Assembly (NCBI GenBank): GCA_029207755.1
Contig: JARCOQ010000012.1
Location: forward strand, 4,944,001-5,008,000
Length of the DNA stretch: 64,000 nucleotides
Direction: 5' to 3'
From: Chamaea fasciata
Taxonomy: Eukaryota; Chordata; Aves; Passeriformes; Sylviidae
Part shown: in pieces, positions 1 to 12,345 of the stretch
How the letters are laid out: each line of letters opens with the position of its first letter
How positions within the stretch are numbered: the first letter of the stretch is position 1
Made by a program: the position numbers and the translations under genes
The notes under the pieces: generated by a model
The model's database searches: none
What the model saw: the letters and a program-made list of their open reading frames with translations, nothing else
What the model was told of the DNA's origin: nothing

Positions 1-1843
1 ACTTTGTCAAATTAAGTCCCATTCTTATACAGTCTTCATCTTTTTGGTTGAACAGTTACAAGGAACACCTGCATTCACTTTATTTCTCTGGTATATATCC
101 AAATATTTGCTGGGAAATATAACTTTTGAGAAGAGAGATTAGCTTTCAAGCTCTGAGTCTTTTAAATGTCATCTCTGTGAAAACTACTGACAGTCAGTAG
201 GTGGAGAGTTACTATTGTCTGACAATGATATTCATGGGGAGCAACTTCAAAATGCAACACAGAAGAAAAGAATTTCAGGACTCTCAAAAGACTTTGGAAG
301 TAAGAAAGTTTTACCCCTCAACACTTGTGCAGAAGGAACTGTATTTGTTCTAGGAGGCTTAATCACCTCATTTTGTTATGATTCTCCCTCAGTTCAATTT
401 CTTCAGACAAAGGGAATTGAAATGGGACTGGCAGGTAAGGGGTGATATTGGCATTTGAATCTTTAAAAGGCAGAAGAACCAGTGGATTAATTAGTTCAAA
501 GTACACCCCCTGTCTCAGACTGCAGTGTGCTTCGATGCATGTTGCTTCAGCCTACAGTGGGAGTGATGCTGATGATTTTTTTTTGTATTTTGTGTTCTGT
601 AGTTGGGTCTAAAAGCCCTATTCAGCTTCAGTTGTGTGAGGCACTTCATACAAATCTTATGCAAATATAATCCCTGCTTAGCAGAGCAGATCTGTTATGG
701 AATCTGAGTTCTGTCACACTGGAGCTCTGCAGTTCAGGGCTGTTGTCACAGGAAGGCAGATGTCACTGCAATAGCGAAGAAAGTGGGGATCTTCTTACAT
801 TTTCTGACACTAGAAGGTATGTGACAACTGAAGCCTCCCCCCCCCTTCCCAATTTTGAAACTTTCCATCCCTTTAATCCCTTTTATATAATTTTTAAATT
901 TTTTAGCTTTAAGAGCTTTGATCTGTTTTGCCCCTAGAGAACAGCCAAGGTTTTGTTCTGTCCCTCCTCTAGTTCCTTTTGTCTGCTTCACACTCTTCTG
1001 TCTGTATATCTGCTTCCTTGTTCAGCACAGTGTCATGTGTGCAGTTCCTGAACCTGCAACTTCCCTCCACACTCAGAAGCACGGTTGCTAACAGAATGTA
1101 CAGCCTGTCCCCTTCCCCAGCTCCCTGGAACATGCAGCAGCTCCAGTGAGGTCCCCTCCTGGGGACACTCTGAACGAGAACCGGCTCCTGGCTCACCCAC
1201 TGCATGTTTGTTTGCTGCTCTCCTTGCACTGGAGGGCTCCTGGGATCCACCTCTCTCTCCTGTAGGGCAGAAAACTCCGACAGCACTTAACAAGCAGTGA
1301 CTGGTAACAATAAGAAGAGTCTTCAAAGAGTTATATTTACATGTAAAAAGACACAGGGACATTTATGTATACCAGATGGCCCAAAGCAGGCGGATACTCT
1401 AACGTTTCTGTGGATTACTGCAATGCCAGAGGAGGAGAGTGATGTTGTTACTAAAGCAGCACCTCAGGGTCCTAACCTGGGCTGTGTTGTGACTCCTGTT
1501 TTACTGGCCCTGTACAAATGTATCACGTCAATCACTGACACGAGCAGATCACAATCTAAACAGACAAGATAATTACAGACTGCAGTGGATACAGAAAGAC
1601 TTACAAAGGTCCTGCGGTCTGCCAGAGCTGGGACTCCAGCTCAAGGCATCTCAATACAAACTGAGCCTCTTGATCATCAGTCCTTGTGGTGTTGTCTAAA
1701 TCAACTGGTTTGTTTATTTGCTCTGGATCCTGTAGATCCCTTAGGCTGCTATCTTTCTGTAAACAAAGGGACCATTAGGAGCCAAGAACCTTAATCTTTT
1801 AGAGGTTCTGTGTATTCATTCTAAAGAATCTCACCATGGAAAA

Positions 1844-1848
<5 letters not shown>
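1..1848. other. Intergenic, no gene recognised
   Basis: Mixed-composition sequence with a GC-richer patch at about 1,020-1,290. Reading frames here are short, overlap on both strands and match no protein family I know. A CTCF-like core at 1,992-2,003 lies just beyond the block and is no better than expected by chance. No splice-framed exon could be supported. Confidence 0.5.

Positions 1849-1891
<43 letters not shown>
1849..1891 (+). repeat. Uninterrupted A43 homopolymer
   Basis: A run of 43 adenines, preceded by a shorter A run broken by TT. It could be the tail of a retroposed sequence or a plain mononucleotide repeat. I looked upstream for a target-site duplication of the sequence just after the run and saw none, and the upstream 1.5 kb does not resemble a processed transcript of a known gene. 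A simple repeat is the safer reading. Confidence 0.9.
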
Positions 1892-1894
<3 letters not shown>

Positions 1895-4800
1895 CCAGAA
1901 GGGGCTGATTTGTGGCAGTAGTGAAGGTACAAAACGTTGTGTTTAGATCATATATCTAGGTGCAGCTGCAAGCTTTTTGTCACCTGTTGCACCACCAGAT
2001 GGACTGAACCCATGGGATGCTGCAGGCTGTACTAATGCTCAGAGACCATTCACACTGCAGTTATGACATCGGTGGAGTGAACTGTGCCTGAAGAACATGA
2101 GAAACTGCAGACTTCACCTGAGTCTTTCTGTCAAATGGTGACTAAATGAAATACTAAATGAGCTTTAGAGAGGATCCTGGGATAAACAGAACTGTGAGGG
2201 CAGAGTGGGAAAGAGTTTCTGGAAAAGGAAGCCCTGCCCCTGACCAGCTACAGTTCAATGAGGTGTCAATAAGCATGTGCACATCAATATTTCGATTTTC
2301 AAAAGACCTTTTAGAACATTACAGACAAAAGGCTGTTGAACAAACTGCATTACCAAAGTGTTACTGGACAGATTTTTTTACTGGAAACTGGGTGAGATAC
2401 AGGAAATAAAGGGCTGAGCTTAAAGGTCTTCTTTGCTGGAGACAGAATACTGGTCTAGGTGCACCTCAGGCCTAGTTCAGTGTTTCTTAAATTCTGGAAT
2501 CAGTCATGGTCTCTTTTCCAGAATAACTTTGAAAAGTGTCCATGTGAATGTCTTCTGCATTACCCAGCAGCAACTGAGAGCATTCTCCTCTCCGTGTTTA
2601 GTCAGGAGGGATTTGCAAAGGAATGGTATGTACATTATGCAGAACTACAAAGAGCCAACTTTGGGCCATCCCAGTTAGCCTAACTTAGAGACTTCTGAAG
2701 TGAATCCTAAATTCCTGCAGGGTCTGGATGTCGCTGTCTTGATCTCAGAGCACCTGGCAGCTAATTTACTTGTGGAAAGACAATTCAGTTTTACTGTTTC
2801 TGAATTTTGGTTTAAAACTGCATTAGACTGCATAACTTTTTACCACTATATTCCTAGAATGTCTTACTGACGAAATAAAGGGTAAACGAGCTGTTGGAGA
2901 CCCAAAAGGGGTGATAGTAATTTTCAGTTCATTATGAGGAGAAAATACATCTGGAGTGATCAAAGCTAAAAGCTTTGCCCTCTGGAGCCAAAGCACCCCT
3001 ATGATGAGCAGGCATTTTGAGGCACACCTGGAGGTGAGCCATAGGTCGGATGCCTGAGTCTTAGATTTTAAATTTTCCATGTAAAGGAGGGGAGTAAAAA
3101 TGAGAGCAAAGCCAAAGGAGGGGCAGGAGCTGAAAGGAAATAGAGCAGTGATTAAAACAGACCAGAGGATCCCATCCCCAGCTGGCACAACTTTGCTGCT
3201 GGGTCTCACATGCTGCCACAAGTTTTCAAAACCAGCAACAACCTTGTCTCACTACAGAAGGAATAAAACAAACTTTAGCTCCTGCTCAGTGTCTCTTCTG
3301 GAAAAAAAAAATTCAGTGTCAGTCAAGCTGGTTCACTTTTTTGACAGAAGAAAGAATTTTCCAACATGTTATGGAAGAGAGGGAGCAATGTAGAATCTGC
3401 TTCTTTGTAATCTAAGGTACTGGGAACTGTAGTTTAGGTATGTTTGCCTCCTGAAATGGGAGCCTGGAAGACAAGCAGAGCAGGAGCACATGGTTTTGTG
3501 ACTCCAAGGCAACTGGAACTGTAAATGAAATTTATTCCTACAAAGAACATTGAGCCCCAAATCATCATTTGCTATTGCATCTTATAATGAGTAAAGAGAA
3601 TATCCGAAATAAGCTGACTAGGAGAATGGGACATTGAGAACTATCACAAGAGTTCCCTGAAATTATAGGAGACATTTGACTTGAAGATTTGAAACTGGAG
3701 AAGGTATTTGCTACCACAAAATGCCAGTGAAAGCAAAGACAAGAAGACAGCTTTACTTGTGAGAATTAGAGGTCTTTGTGCTCTTGATATATTTAAGAGT
3801 TCTCATGTAAATTCAAACAGAGGAGGCATTCTGTGAGCCTTTAGAACAAAACCAAGATTATGCATTTACATTCCTTGTAAAAGATGCATGTGAGTGTCAT
3901 TTAAGCTCCTTCAGGTCCAGCAGAGAAAAATCTACAGTAGTGGAGAAGAGTGATGTGATTAGAAAATAGCTTCTCAGGATGATGAACCTCTAAGAGAACT
4001 TTTTCAATGGCTTCATTCCTTGAGGTGTGTCGAACCAGGCACCTGAGGCATGTCCTGGGCTGCGGTGGGGGAAGAGTGCAGAAGATGGACAGCTTTTTGT
4101 GGGCCTCAGACCAAACCCAGAAGGTGCTGTCAGGGATGTTTGGGCTGGCAAGATGGACTGCCATGCTGCACAGACTCCTCATGGCTGTGCTCTGCTGGGC
4201 TGTGCATGGACAGAGCCCCAGGGCACTTGGGGCCTGGGAACCTCTTGACTGGAGTGGGAACCGTGGTCTGTTCTCACTGACCACCCACCCCAGGTGTCCC
4301 TGCAGGAAGGAGGAGTGCTGGGAACCAAATAAGTGACAATGGCAGTAACTGCGTTTTTCCATACTGGACATACCACACACCGGAAAAAAGCTGGTAAGTT
4401 TTGTCTCATCAGTGCTATCAGCAGTTCTGGTTTGCTGCACTCCTTCTGCCTCTCAGTGCTTGAAAGGAGACTGATGAGAGCCAAGCAGGTCTGTTCTGGT
4501 GTTTTTAATCCTTTGATTCTTCTACTTTTCATTCTGCAAAATGCCATATGAAAGAAAAGGGAAAATCCATTCAACTTGAGGCTTCAAAACTAGGGGAGGT
4601 ATTTGACTAATGTGTCATAATATAAGTTCCAATTTAAGCCACAGAAGAAACCTAAAATGAGGCCAGAGTGTTCAAAAAAAAGCTTTGGAGATGGTTTTTT
4701 TCTTTAGATGTGTTGTAACTTGACATTAAAGATGCTCCTAATTCTTCAAGTACAGTCAATGTAGACTTCCAAATCATTTGGCTCTTTTCATGCTGAATTA

Positions 4801-5099
4801 CTGCCACGTGAAGTGAAAACCAGTGAATAAGTCTCTTCCTTTCACTCTGTTCTTGTTAAGCCTCCCTCACCCCCACACTTTGGTGTAAGGAATACAGAAC
4901 TAAAGATTCATCAGGTCTAATGAAGTCTTGCCCTTTACGGATCCAAATTCACCTCTTTTTTTCCCTTCTCTCTGAAGCACTTCTTGGTAAAACAACTAAG
5001 CTGAATTAGGTTCTATTTTAAAATGATCTGCTGCTGGCAGCCTCAGTTCTACAAGCAGTTGAAAATGGCTGGCAAACCTTTATACAAACAGCATGCTAA
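1892..5099. other. Intergenic, no gene recognised
   Basis: Contains a GC-richer stretch at about 4,000-4,340 that is open in several frames on both strands. That is the pattern of base composition rather than of one real frame, and none of the translations is recognisable. The remainder is AT-rich with no identifiable repeat. Confidence 0.45.
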
Positions 5100-5800
5100 A
5101 CATCACACAAAGCCCAGGGAAGAAATGGCTTTAGATGTAGGGATTATAAAAGAGTGAATACAATTTTAAGATAAAATACAAGTGATTAAGTTAATGATGG
5201 ATAATTTCACCAGTTTGAAAACTATAATTAATAGGAATTAATTGTATATTTAGACATTTAGCATAACTCCACTAAAAACACTACATCAAACATAATGATA
5301 TTGGAAGCCTATATAATGAAGAAATGATCCAGATGTTCATAAAAGCTTATAAAGCCTTAGAAAAAAAGGGGCTGCATGAAGAAGCTCTAATGATAAAAAG
5401 ATGCCACTTGCTGTTCTGCTCTTCTTTTAAATACATCCTTTCTGAAATAATGATTATCATTTGCACTTTCATCTTAAGTGAAATAGCATATGGCTTTGGC
5501 TGATTAAAGCCCCCTCCTGGTATTAATCAGCATCTTAGTATCATGTTTCTAATGGAGGCAGCAGTTGCCCTGCTGATATTGTAAGCTTTTTAACAACATC
5601 TAAAGTCTGTGGATCGCTGCTGCTGGCAAGAAATAGCTTTGAGCCTCCTATGTACAAGAGCATTGCAAAGATGTCACTTACAGGTGCAGTTTATATGAGC
5701 TCCTACCACACATCGTATTTTAAGCATCTGCTGAAACTTGAAGTTTAATAATTACCTTTAATAAGTAGTTACCAGTTTTTAAAAGAAAATCAGAGAACTT
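5100..5800. promoter_or_regulatory. Candidate conserved non-coding element (AT-rich, homeobox-type motifs)
   Basis: The block has no open frame and no recognisable repeat. It has many TAAT/ATTA cores, for example around 5,220-5,250, 5,448-5,460 and 5,520-5,530, and Wnt/TCF-like TTTG motifs. This texture is common in developmental enhancers, and the neighbouring gene upstream in other vertebrates is the Wnt antagonist NKD1. Conservation itself cannot be seen from one sequence, so this is an inference from texture only. Confidence 0.2.
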
Positions 5801-8800
5801 TAGGGCCTGGTAACATTTGATGCATAGAGACATTTTGGAACCAGGGATCACATGCTGCAGGGAAGGGTTTGTGTGGTTTTGGGGGCCAATAAACCCTCAA
5901 GTCTGTGTGCAAGGCTGCTGCTCTGAGCTAAGCCCTGCCCAGCAGTGATGCTCACAAGCTGACCTGAAAGCTGTGGCACAGCCTATGGAGAAATGGCCAC
6001 CTCCAAGGGTTGAACTGGGCTGTAGATTTGTCAACTCATCAGGGAAATCCCAGGGAGAGCTGCAGGCAGAGCTGGGGGAGCTCACACAACCACCCTGGTG
6101 TGGTTCCTCACTGGTGGAAGCCCCTGCTCCTACAAGAGATTTAAGGATTTAAAGGACATTGCATTGTTCTCTGACACAGAAATGTGTGGAGATGGGGTTT
6201 GTTCCAGTTTGGGATCTCCTGCAGGCACTGTGCTGGTCCCGGCTTGGCTATGAGGCGGGAGGGGAGCCCTGGGCACGCCCTGACTGCAGAGTTCAGGCTC
6301 TACCACACTCCCTGTGCCTGCTTTGTTTCTCTGGAGACTTGTTCTCACCGTGCCACTGGGATTCAAACATGCTGTTTGAATTCAAAGTGTACCACTGAGG
6401 TTTGACCATGCCCTCCAGTGTGGGTACCAAACATGTTTTTATCTGCTGGATGGCAAACCAAATGAGCACAAAACAGCAAGAAAAGTGGTGTTAACAAAAA
6501 AGGTTCAATAACTGTTGTGGTACAGTTTGTCAAAGGAGGAACGTCCTGGTAAGGCTGACAGGCCAGGCAGATCTCCAGCATCGTTCTTGCTAAGCATGAG
6601 GCAGTTCTCAAGAGTTGCTATCTAGTGTATTTTGGTGATAATGGCCTACACGTATGGACGCTTTCCCAGATCTGGTATTTCTGCTTTAGCACCTGGGAAT
6701 GCCGCTGGACACTGCTTCCATTTGCTCTTTGATGTAGCTACCCTAGAGCCTTGTGGATGCACAAAATCCTGCAGCCCTCCACCCCTTTTCTCTCTGGACT
6801 GCTGTATTAGAAAAGTCTAGCATCCAACGCTTAATTCTGTCTTACAAATAAATTTTAGCAAGGCAATATTATCACAACTCCATTGTTGTCACTTTCTCCT
6901 CCATAAGCACCCATCTTTCTTTCCTCATCATGGGAAGATGCTCGTCTAACAACTTCTTCTATGCCTGGACAAATAGTCCTTGCTTTTTTGTAAATAGCTG
7001 TTACTAAACTAAGGTTTTGTCCTTGTCTTTTGAAGCTCTCTGGCTATGACCATCCACCACGTTCCTGACAATTATCTATCATGACTCACAGGAGACTTGG
7101 ATGCTTTGACTGTTGTCTTTCATTTATCTTACACATTTTTTCCAGCAGCACATTCCAAAGGCCATGCTTGTCTGCTGCTTCTGTCCCGCAGGTTAATTGA
7201 AACTTTGAGTCTTTGGCAGGTGTGTTTGCAGTTGAATTTTTTTCAATTCTAAAAAAAACCAACCAAAAAAACCAAACCCAAACCAAAAAAACCCCCCAAA
7301 CCCTAAACTAAAAAGATAGTTTTTTTACTTACCTGCATTCTTGATTTTTGAAGTAACCTAACACTCTGATTTTTAATGTATTATTTTCCTACTCTCCATT
7401 TTGTTTTAAAATCAGCTTTTATTAGAAACTAGTCTCTAGGATTTCTTTCTTTTTTATATCCCTGACTGTTTTTTTCTTGAATGAGAATATTTTTACATCT
7501 TTGTAAATGTTATTTTCCTTGTTGATAATCGTTGACCATCAAAATACTTCAAGCTATTCAGAATGCTAGGGCATATGAATCATGCCTTGAGTACATAAGG
7601 CAAATTAGGCACACAATTTAATCTCTTTTTCTCAGTCAGAATTGGTGGCGTTAGGGCCAGTTCACTCCCCAGAAGAGCTCCTTTTTTGCAGTTTTATGAC
7701 TTTTTATTGAGTTATTTGCCATCTGCAACTTGTTTCTGCTCTATTTCTTTATTGGCTATTGATGAGGTCAAGATGGTGCTTTGGCAGTGGCTGCTGCCCA
7801 CCTGTTCCTCAGCCCCTTTTGCCCACGTGGTTGCCACCCCCTCCCTCAGCGGGTCAGAGCCTGCCCCTGTCTGGGGGCTCAGTTGTAATCCATTTCCTTA
7901 CAAGCCACAAGGCAGCCCCTTCTGCCACATCTCCATCCCACTGCCAGCAGCTGGCCTGAGATCCGTTCATGGGGATGTTCCCAAACAACCTCTCTCAAAG
8001 GCTGCACAAATTTCCATCAGCCTCCCCACAAGTGCCCGGAGAATCGACTTCCTGCTTTAAAGGAACCACTGACATTGTGTTTCAGTTAGCAACCAACCAC
8101 ACATGCCTCTCTGCAAAATTTCCCCTTTGATCACTGCAGTTGCCTTCATTTTTCTTCCCCACTAATTTGGCCTTACTGGGTTAAAAGAGGAGAACAAGGA
8201 GTTGCCACTGGCTGTGCGTCTCAGGATGTGAGCAGCAGCCACTGCCCCGAGGAGTGGGATCTGTGTCTGAGAAATGGAGAAGCAGGACCACATTTCTCCC
8301 AGCTCTCTCCAAGAGAACCTCAGTAGTGGCATCATCACTGAGTTTCGAGCTGCTGTGTGCATTTTGTATGGGTGCAAATTATAGTTTGGAGACAGAAAAT
8401 ATAATTGTCTTGTAATTTCCTTTCCCTCCTTCCTCTTAATGAGAAAGTACTATTCTTGGTGATTTTATAGTGACATCCACGAACTTACATACAAAGCATT
8501 ACCACCCTGTGCTAAGTGCTGTCAAATGAGCAGGGTGGGTTTCTTTCAGTGTCATATATTTGCCTACAAGTCTGCGAGTTTGCAATTCAGCTGCTGAATT
8601 CCACACAGAGGTGCTTCTGGAGAAGAGGCAGAACTGAAACTGATGCTTCATGCACGTTGTTTTCCAGGTACTGTGTAGCTCCTTCCTGAATACTTCTCAC
8701 TCCAGTCTTAATATTTGTCTGATATCGGCAATAAACTTGAGGGAGTAAACATGCCTAAGAGCAGAAGAATATATGCTTGCAGAGAGTTTCAACTTTGGCC

Positions 8801-9000
8801 AGTGTTGATTTTCTTGGGGGCTGTTTACCACCTGAACCACTGAACGTGTCAGCTGAAGCCTCTAGGATCAAAAAGGGCAGAAAAACTGCACATTTTCAGT
8901 AGTGAAATGGAAGGGCTTTACTTTAAACTGCACTTGCCTGTGGTAATGTCTGCTCCTCACATTTTTTTGGATTCCTCGTAATTTCTTCAGATTCACAAAT
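5801..9000. other. Intergenic, no gene recognised
   Basis: Holds an A/C-rich low-complexity stretch at about 7,248-7,310 (repeated CCAAA-type units) and GC-richer patches near 6,200-6,330 and 7,780-7,960. No exon or known element was identified. Confidence 0.45.
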
Positions 9001-9430
9001 GTTTGACTAATAATATACACAATGGTCCTGTCAGTCTTAGTGCAGAGCCTGCATAGCTATAAATTGCATGACATGACAATTATCATGCAATTTGGGGGTT
9101 GTGGGAGCTGTAAACATTATAATAATCTGATTTAAATACTCAGTGCTCCAACAAATTAGGCATGATTACAGTGAGTTGAGTTCTCCCTTGAATACAAATG
9201 CAGCTTCATCCAACTCCAACAGCAATTCCATAAAAGTACACAGAGAGAGCATGTGGCTCATAAAGTGTTTTTAAAAAGGAAAATGTTGTATATATTAATG
9301 AACACAAAATGAAACCTAGGGGGAAATATAAATATACTTTGTGATGCTTATCTCAGGGATAATTGTTTGGATTTTTACATCTGGAACAGCTAGCATTTCA
9401 AAAGCTAAATATTTGATTTCTACAGTTTAT
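9001..9430. promoter_or_regulatory. Candidate regulatory block containing an 11-bp inverted repeat
   Basis: AT-rich unique-looking sequence without an open frame. It contains a perfect inverted repeat with arms at 9,061-9,071 and 9,083-9,093 around an 11-bp spacer; the arm reads AAATTGCATGA. The arms carry octamer/C-EBP-like TGCAT/TGCAA cores. Function is inferred from this symmetry and the lack of other content. Confidence 0.22.
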
Positions 9431-12285
9431 TTTATTTATATTAGGCATTCTCCACGTGTCTGAAATTTATCCCTTTGCTCTGGACCTGCATCACTTGCAC
9501 CCTTATCTTGGACACTGAAGCTGCAGTGCCACAGAGGCGCTGCCTGGCTCCTGTGCACAAGGCAGGAGCTGGGTGTGAGTCCCCCTCTGTGCTGCTCCGG
9601 GCTGTGTTCATCACCTGGGGTCCTGCAGTGCGTAAGAGCTCTGACTGTGGCTGGGTAAACCCAGATCCAGTTCAAGGTAAGAACAAAAACCAGTTCATTT
9701 GCCAAAAGGTGCCATTTCTAAGACAAGAAAAAGCAGATGGAAGGGGAAAGGCAGGGAATAAAGAGAATGAATGACAGTATTGATCAGTGCAACTGTGCAC
9801 AGCACTGTGTGTTGTGTTTAGCTGTCTCCTCCGCAAGGTGTGAGGGCTATGGAGAGGTGTCTTTACACAGCCTGGATTCATTTGCTCTGGCACAGTTGGC
9901 TCAAAACTGAAGGCTTATGAAGGAAAAAATTCCCATTTGGGCTTCAGAGGTAAAAGTGTCCGTGGGTAGCGGGGAGTGCCTGTCTAGAGATGAGGGGGAG
10001 GCACAGACGGAGTGTTTTAGACATCCGAGGGCTACCCTCTCAGCTTTTTAAATTGCTGTGTGTTGGAACCCCACAGATGACTGCAGAGCACATCCCGAAG
10101 CAGTGATGCACCACGGGCTGTTCATGAAACACCAGAAGGGCTCTGTGCTGTGGCTGGCAGCTGAATCCCTGAGGACAAGGATGGAGTACCTGGTCATCCT
10201 GGCAGAGAGGGGACATCACCAGGAGCACTGTAGAAGTAAAGCTGAGAAGGGAAAGCCCAGAGTGCTACTGTAGATGGTAGAGAGCTGCCATTGGAAATCA
10301 GAATAGCACCAAAGACACCAAAGATTTCCTTGCCGCTCTGCGCATACACAGAGACTTTCCTCCCTTTCCCATCTCCTTTAAAATACACTGGCTGTGATGG
10401 GCAGGCCTGGAAGGGGAGCTGCACGTTTCCCTCTGCAGCTGGAACAGCTGCTTGTGCAGATCTCTGTGCACTTCTGAGGGGACACCGGTGGCACGTGCTG
10501 GGCAGTGTGGCAGGTCCCAGAGCAGCACAGGCACCCCTGAGACCTGGCCCATGGTGGTGCTGTGCCTGGGCTGGGGCACTGCTCGGCCTTCCAGCTGCCA
10601 TGCCAACAGACCAGCGGTAGCAGAAGCTAAAATGAATTAAGTATCAGCCCCTTGCATATCTGCTATAAGCAGAAACATTTGCAGTGATCAGTCAGCAGTT
10701 TATTGGCTAAGATCAACAACTGAGATAACTACAAATAAGTGGCTTTGCAGCCTTTTCTTCTAGCATGTCTTTTGCAATCCGCATGAATTATTACAGTGGG
10801 TTTCAAGACATACAAAGAAAGTTCAGCTAACAAGCAAATAGATATAAAAGGAAAGGATAAAGGGAAAGCCAATGTTAATGGCTTTTCCTTACCAAAGACA
10901 GCTGGAGTTCATAACTGTATTACTATTAGTCTGCACAGTGTCATTGTCAGTCTGAAGACAAAAAAAAATCAACGTGCTGTTTTCTTTTCTCTTTGGGAAG
11001 AGAAGAATGCAGGAACTAGATTAGGATAGATGAGTTCAAATATCTAGTCTGATGGCAAATTACGTTGGGATCAGAGAAAGGAAAATGCTGCATGGACTCT
11101 GATCAGAAATTCCACATTTACTAGAACTCCTGTAGTGCTGTTCTTCTCTTCTGGGATGCTGTGGTCCTCAGTGCTGCCCTGACTGCTCATTTCTCTTCGG
11201 ACATGGTTTCAAAAGTGAAATCTTGTGGAGAGATTGGCCCCATTATAGCCAGGATATTGGTGCCATGACTGGAGCTGCTTTCATTATTTAGAGTGAGTGC
11301 TCAAATAGTCTTTATGAAAAAACCCTGTTCTAAACTAGTTCGAAGTTCTTGCTTATGACCAGCATCCCAACATAACCCAAGGGAGAACTCAGCTGATGAT
11401 GCTGCAGTGTGTGTCAGAGTATGGTAATAAAAAAACAAATTCCCAGTGATGACCCATCAAAAATATATATTTTTTTTCTACGAGTAGGGACTTTTTGACC
11501 AGATTAACCCCACCCCTCACTGACCTAGACATTTCTTGCTTCTCTTGCTGCCCAAAAGAGCTACTGAGGGTTGTTATGTCCCACTGAAGAGCTGATGTAC
11601 ATGGTCTGTAAAAGCACCGTCCCACTAGTTCCTGAAATGCAGCATTGACAACTCTTCCAAGTCCAGTGAAAGCCTCACGACATTTTTTTAAAGCTTTGGT
11701 TCCTCAACTGAATGATTAGGTGAAAATCTTAACTTTCATAAACTTCCATAACTTTTATGTAGACGGATATAGAGAAAAAAATTGACTATATATAATTTTA
11801 TAGGATCAGGAAATATGAGGCTCAGAAGAGACTGAAATCTACTATATTTTTTAGAACACTCCTGTGTTTTTAGATTGCCCTAATTGTATTTAATTCTTGG
11901 TTTTGCATACTGAAAGTGTAGAAACTGAAAATTATTTCTTTGTACACTATTACATGAGATAGTGCTGTTTGAATCCATTTTAATTAAAGAATTTGATGAA
12001 CCAGAATTGCAGAAAGATAAATTGTTGTTTAATTGCTTGATGAATAAATTATGAGATGGAAATATAACACATTCCTTCTCTGAGAGTTGGTTAAGAAATA
12101 CCTGATTGCCTGCAACGTAGGAAGTGGATTGTTTAATTTTTTATTAATGCACATACTTCTTCTTGTTGTAGGATAACTCATGTCTGAAGGAGGAGAGGGG
12201 AAATTAAAAGGTGAATTGTCAATATTTTTCCAACATTTAAGAAAAGGGCCCAGAATCTCTTTGCAAGGTACGGGCTGGCCCTAGA
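9431..12285. other. Intergenic, no gene recognised
   Basis: GC-richer patches at about 9,500-9,660 and 10,380-10,620 produce overlapping frames on both strands, none recognisable. The rest is AT-rich. No repeat family was identified. Confidence 0.45.
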
Positions 12286-12345
12286 AGGTAAAGAAATGAC
12301 AGGTAAAGGGAATGCCTTTACCTTTACAGAAATGAAGGTAAAGGG
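12286..12345. repeat. Clustered direct and inverted GGTAAAG units
   Basis: GGTAAAG occurs on the plus strand at 12,287-12,293, 12,302-12,308 and 12,337-12,343. The second copy is half of an 8-bp inverted repeat: GGTAAAGG at 12,302-12,309 and CCTTTACC at 12,315-12,322, with a 5-bp spacer. It is a short local amplification or hairpin of unknown role. Confidence 0.7.

Noticed and set aside
3901..4440. 179-codon minus-strand open frame
   Set aside because: Overlaps four other open frames on both strands in a GC-richer patch, and the translation matches no family I know.
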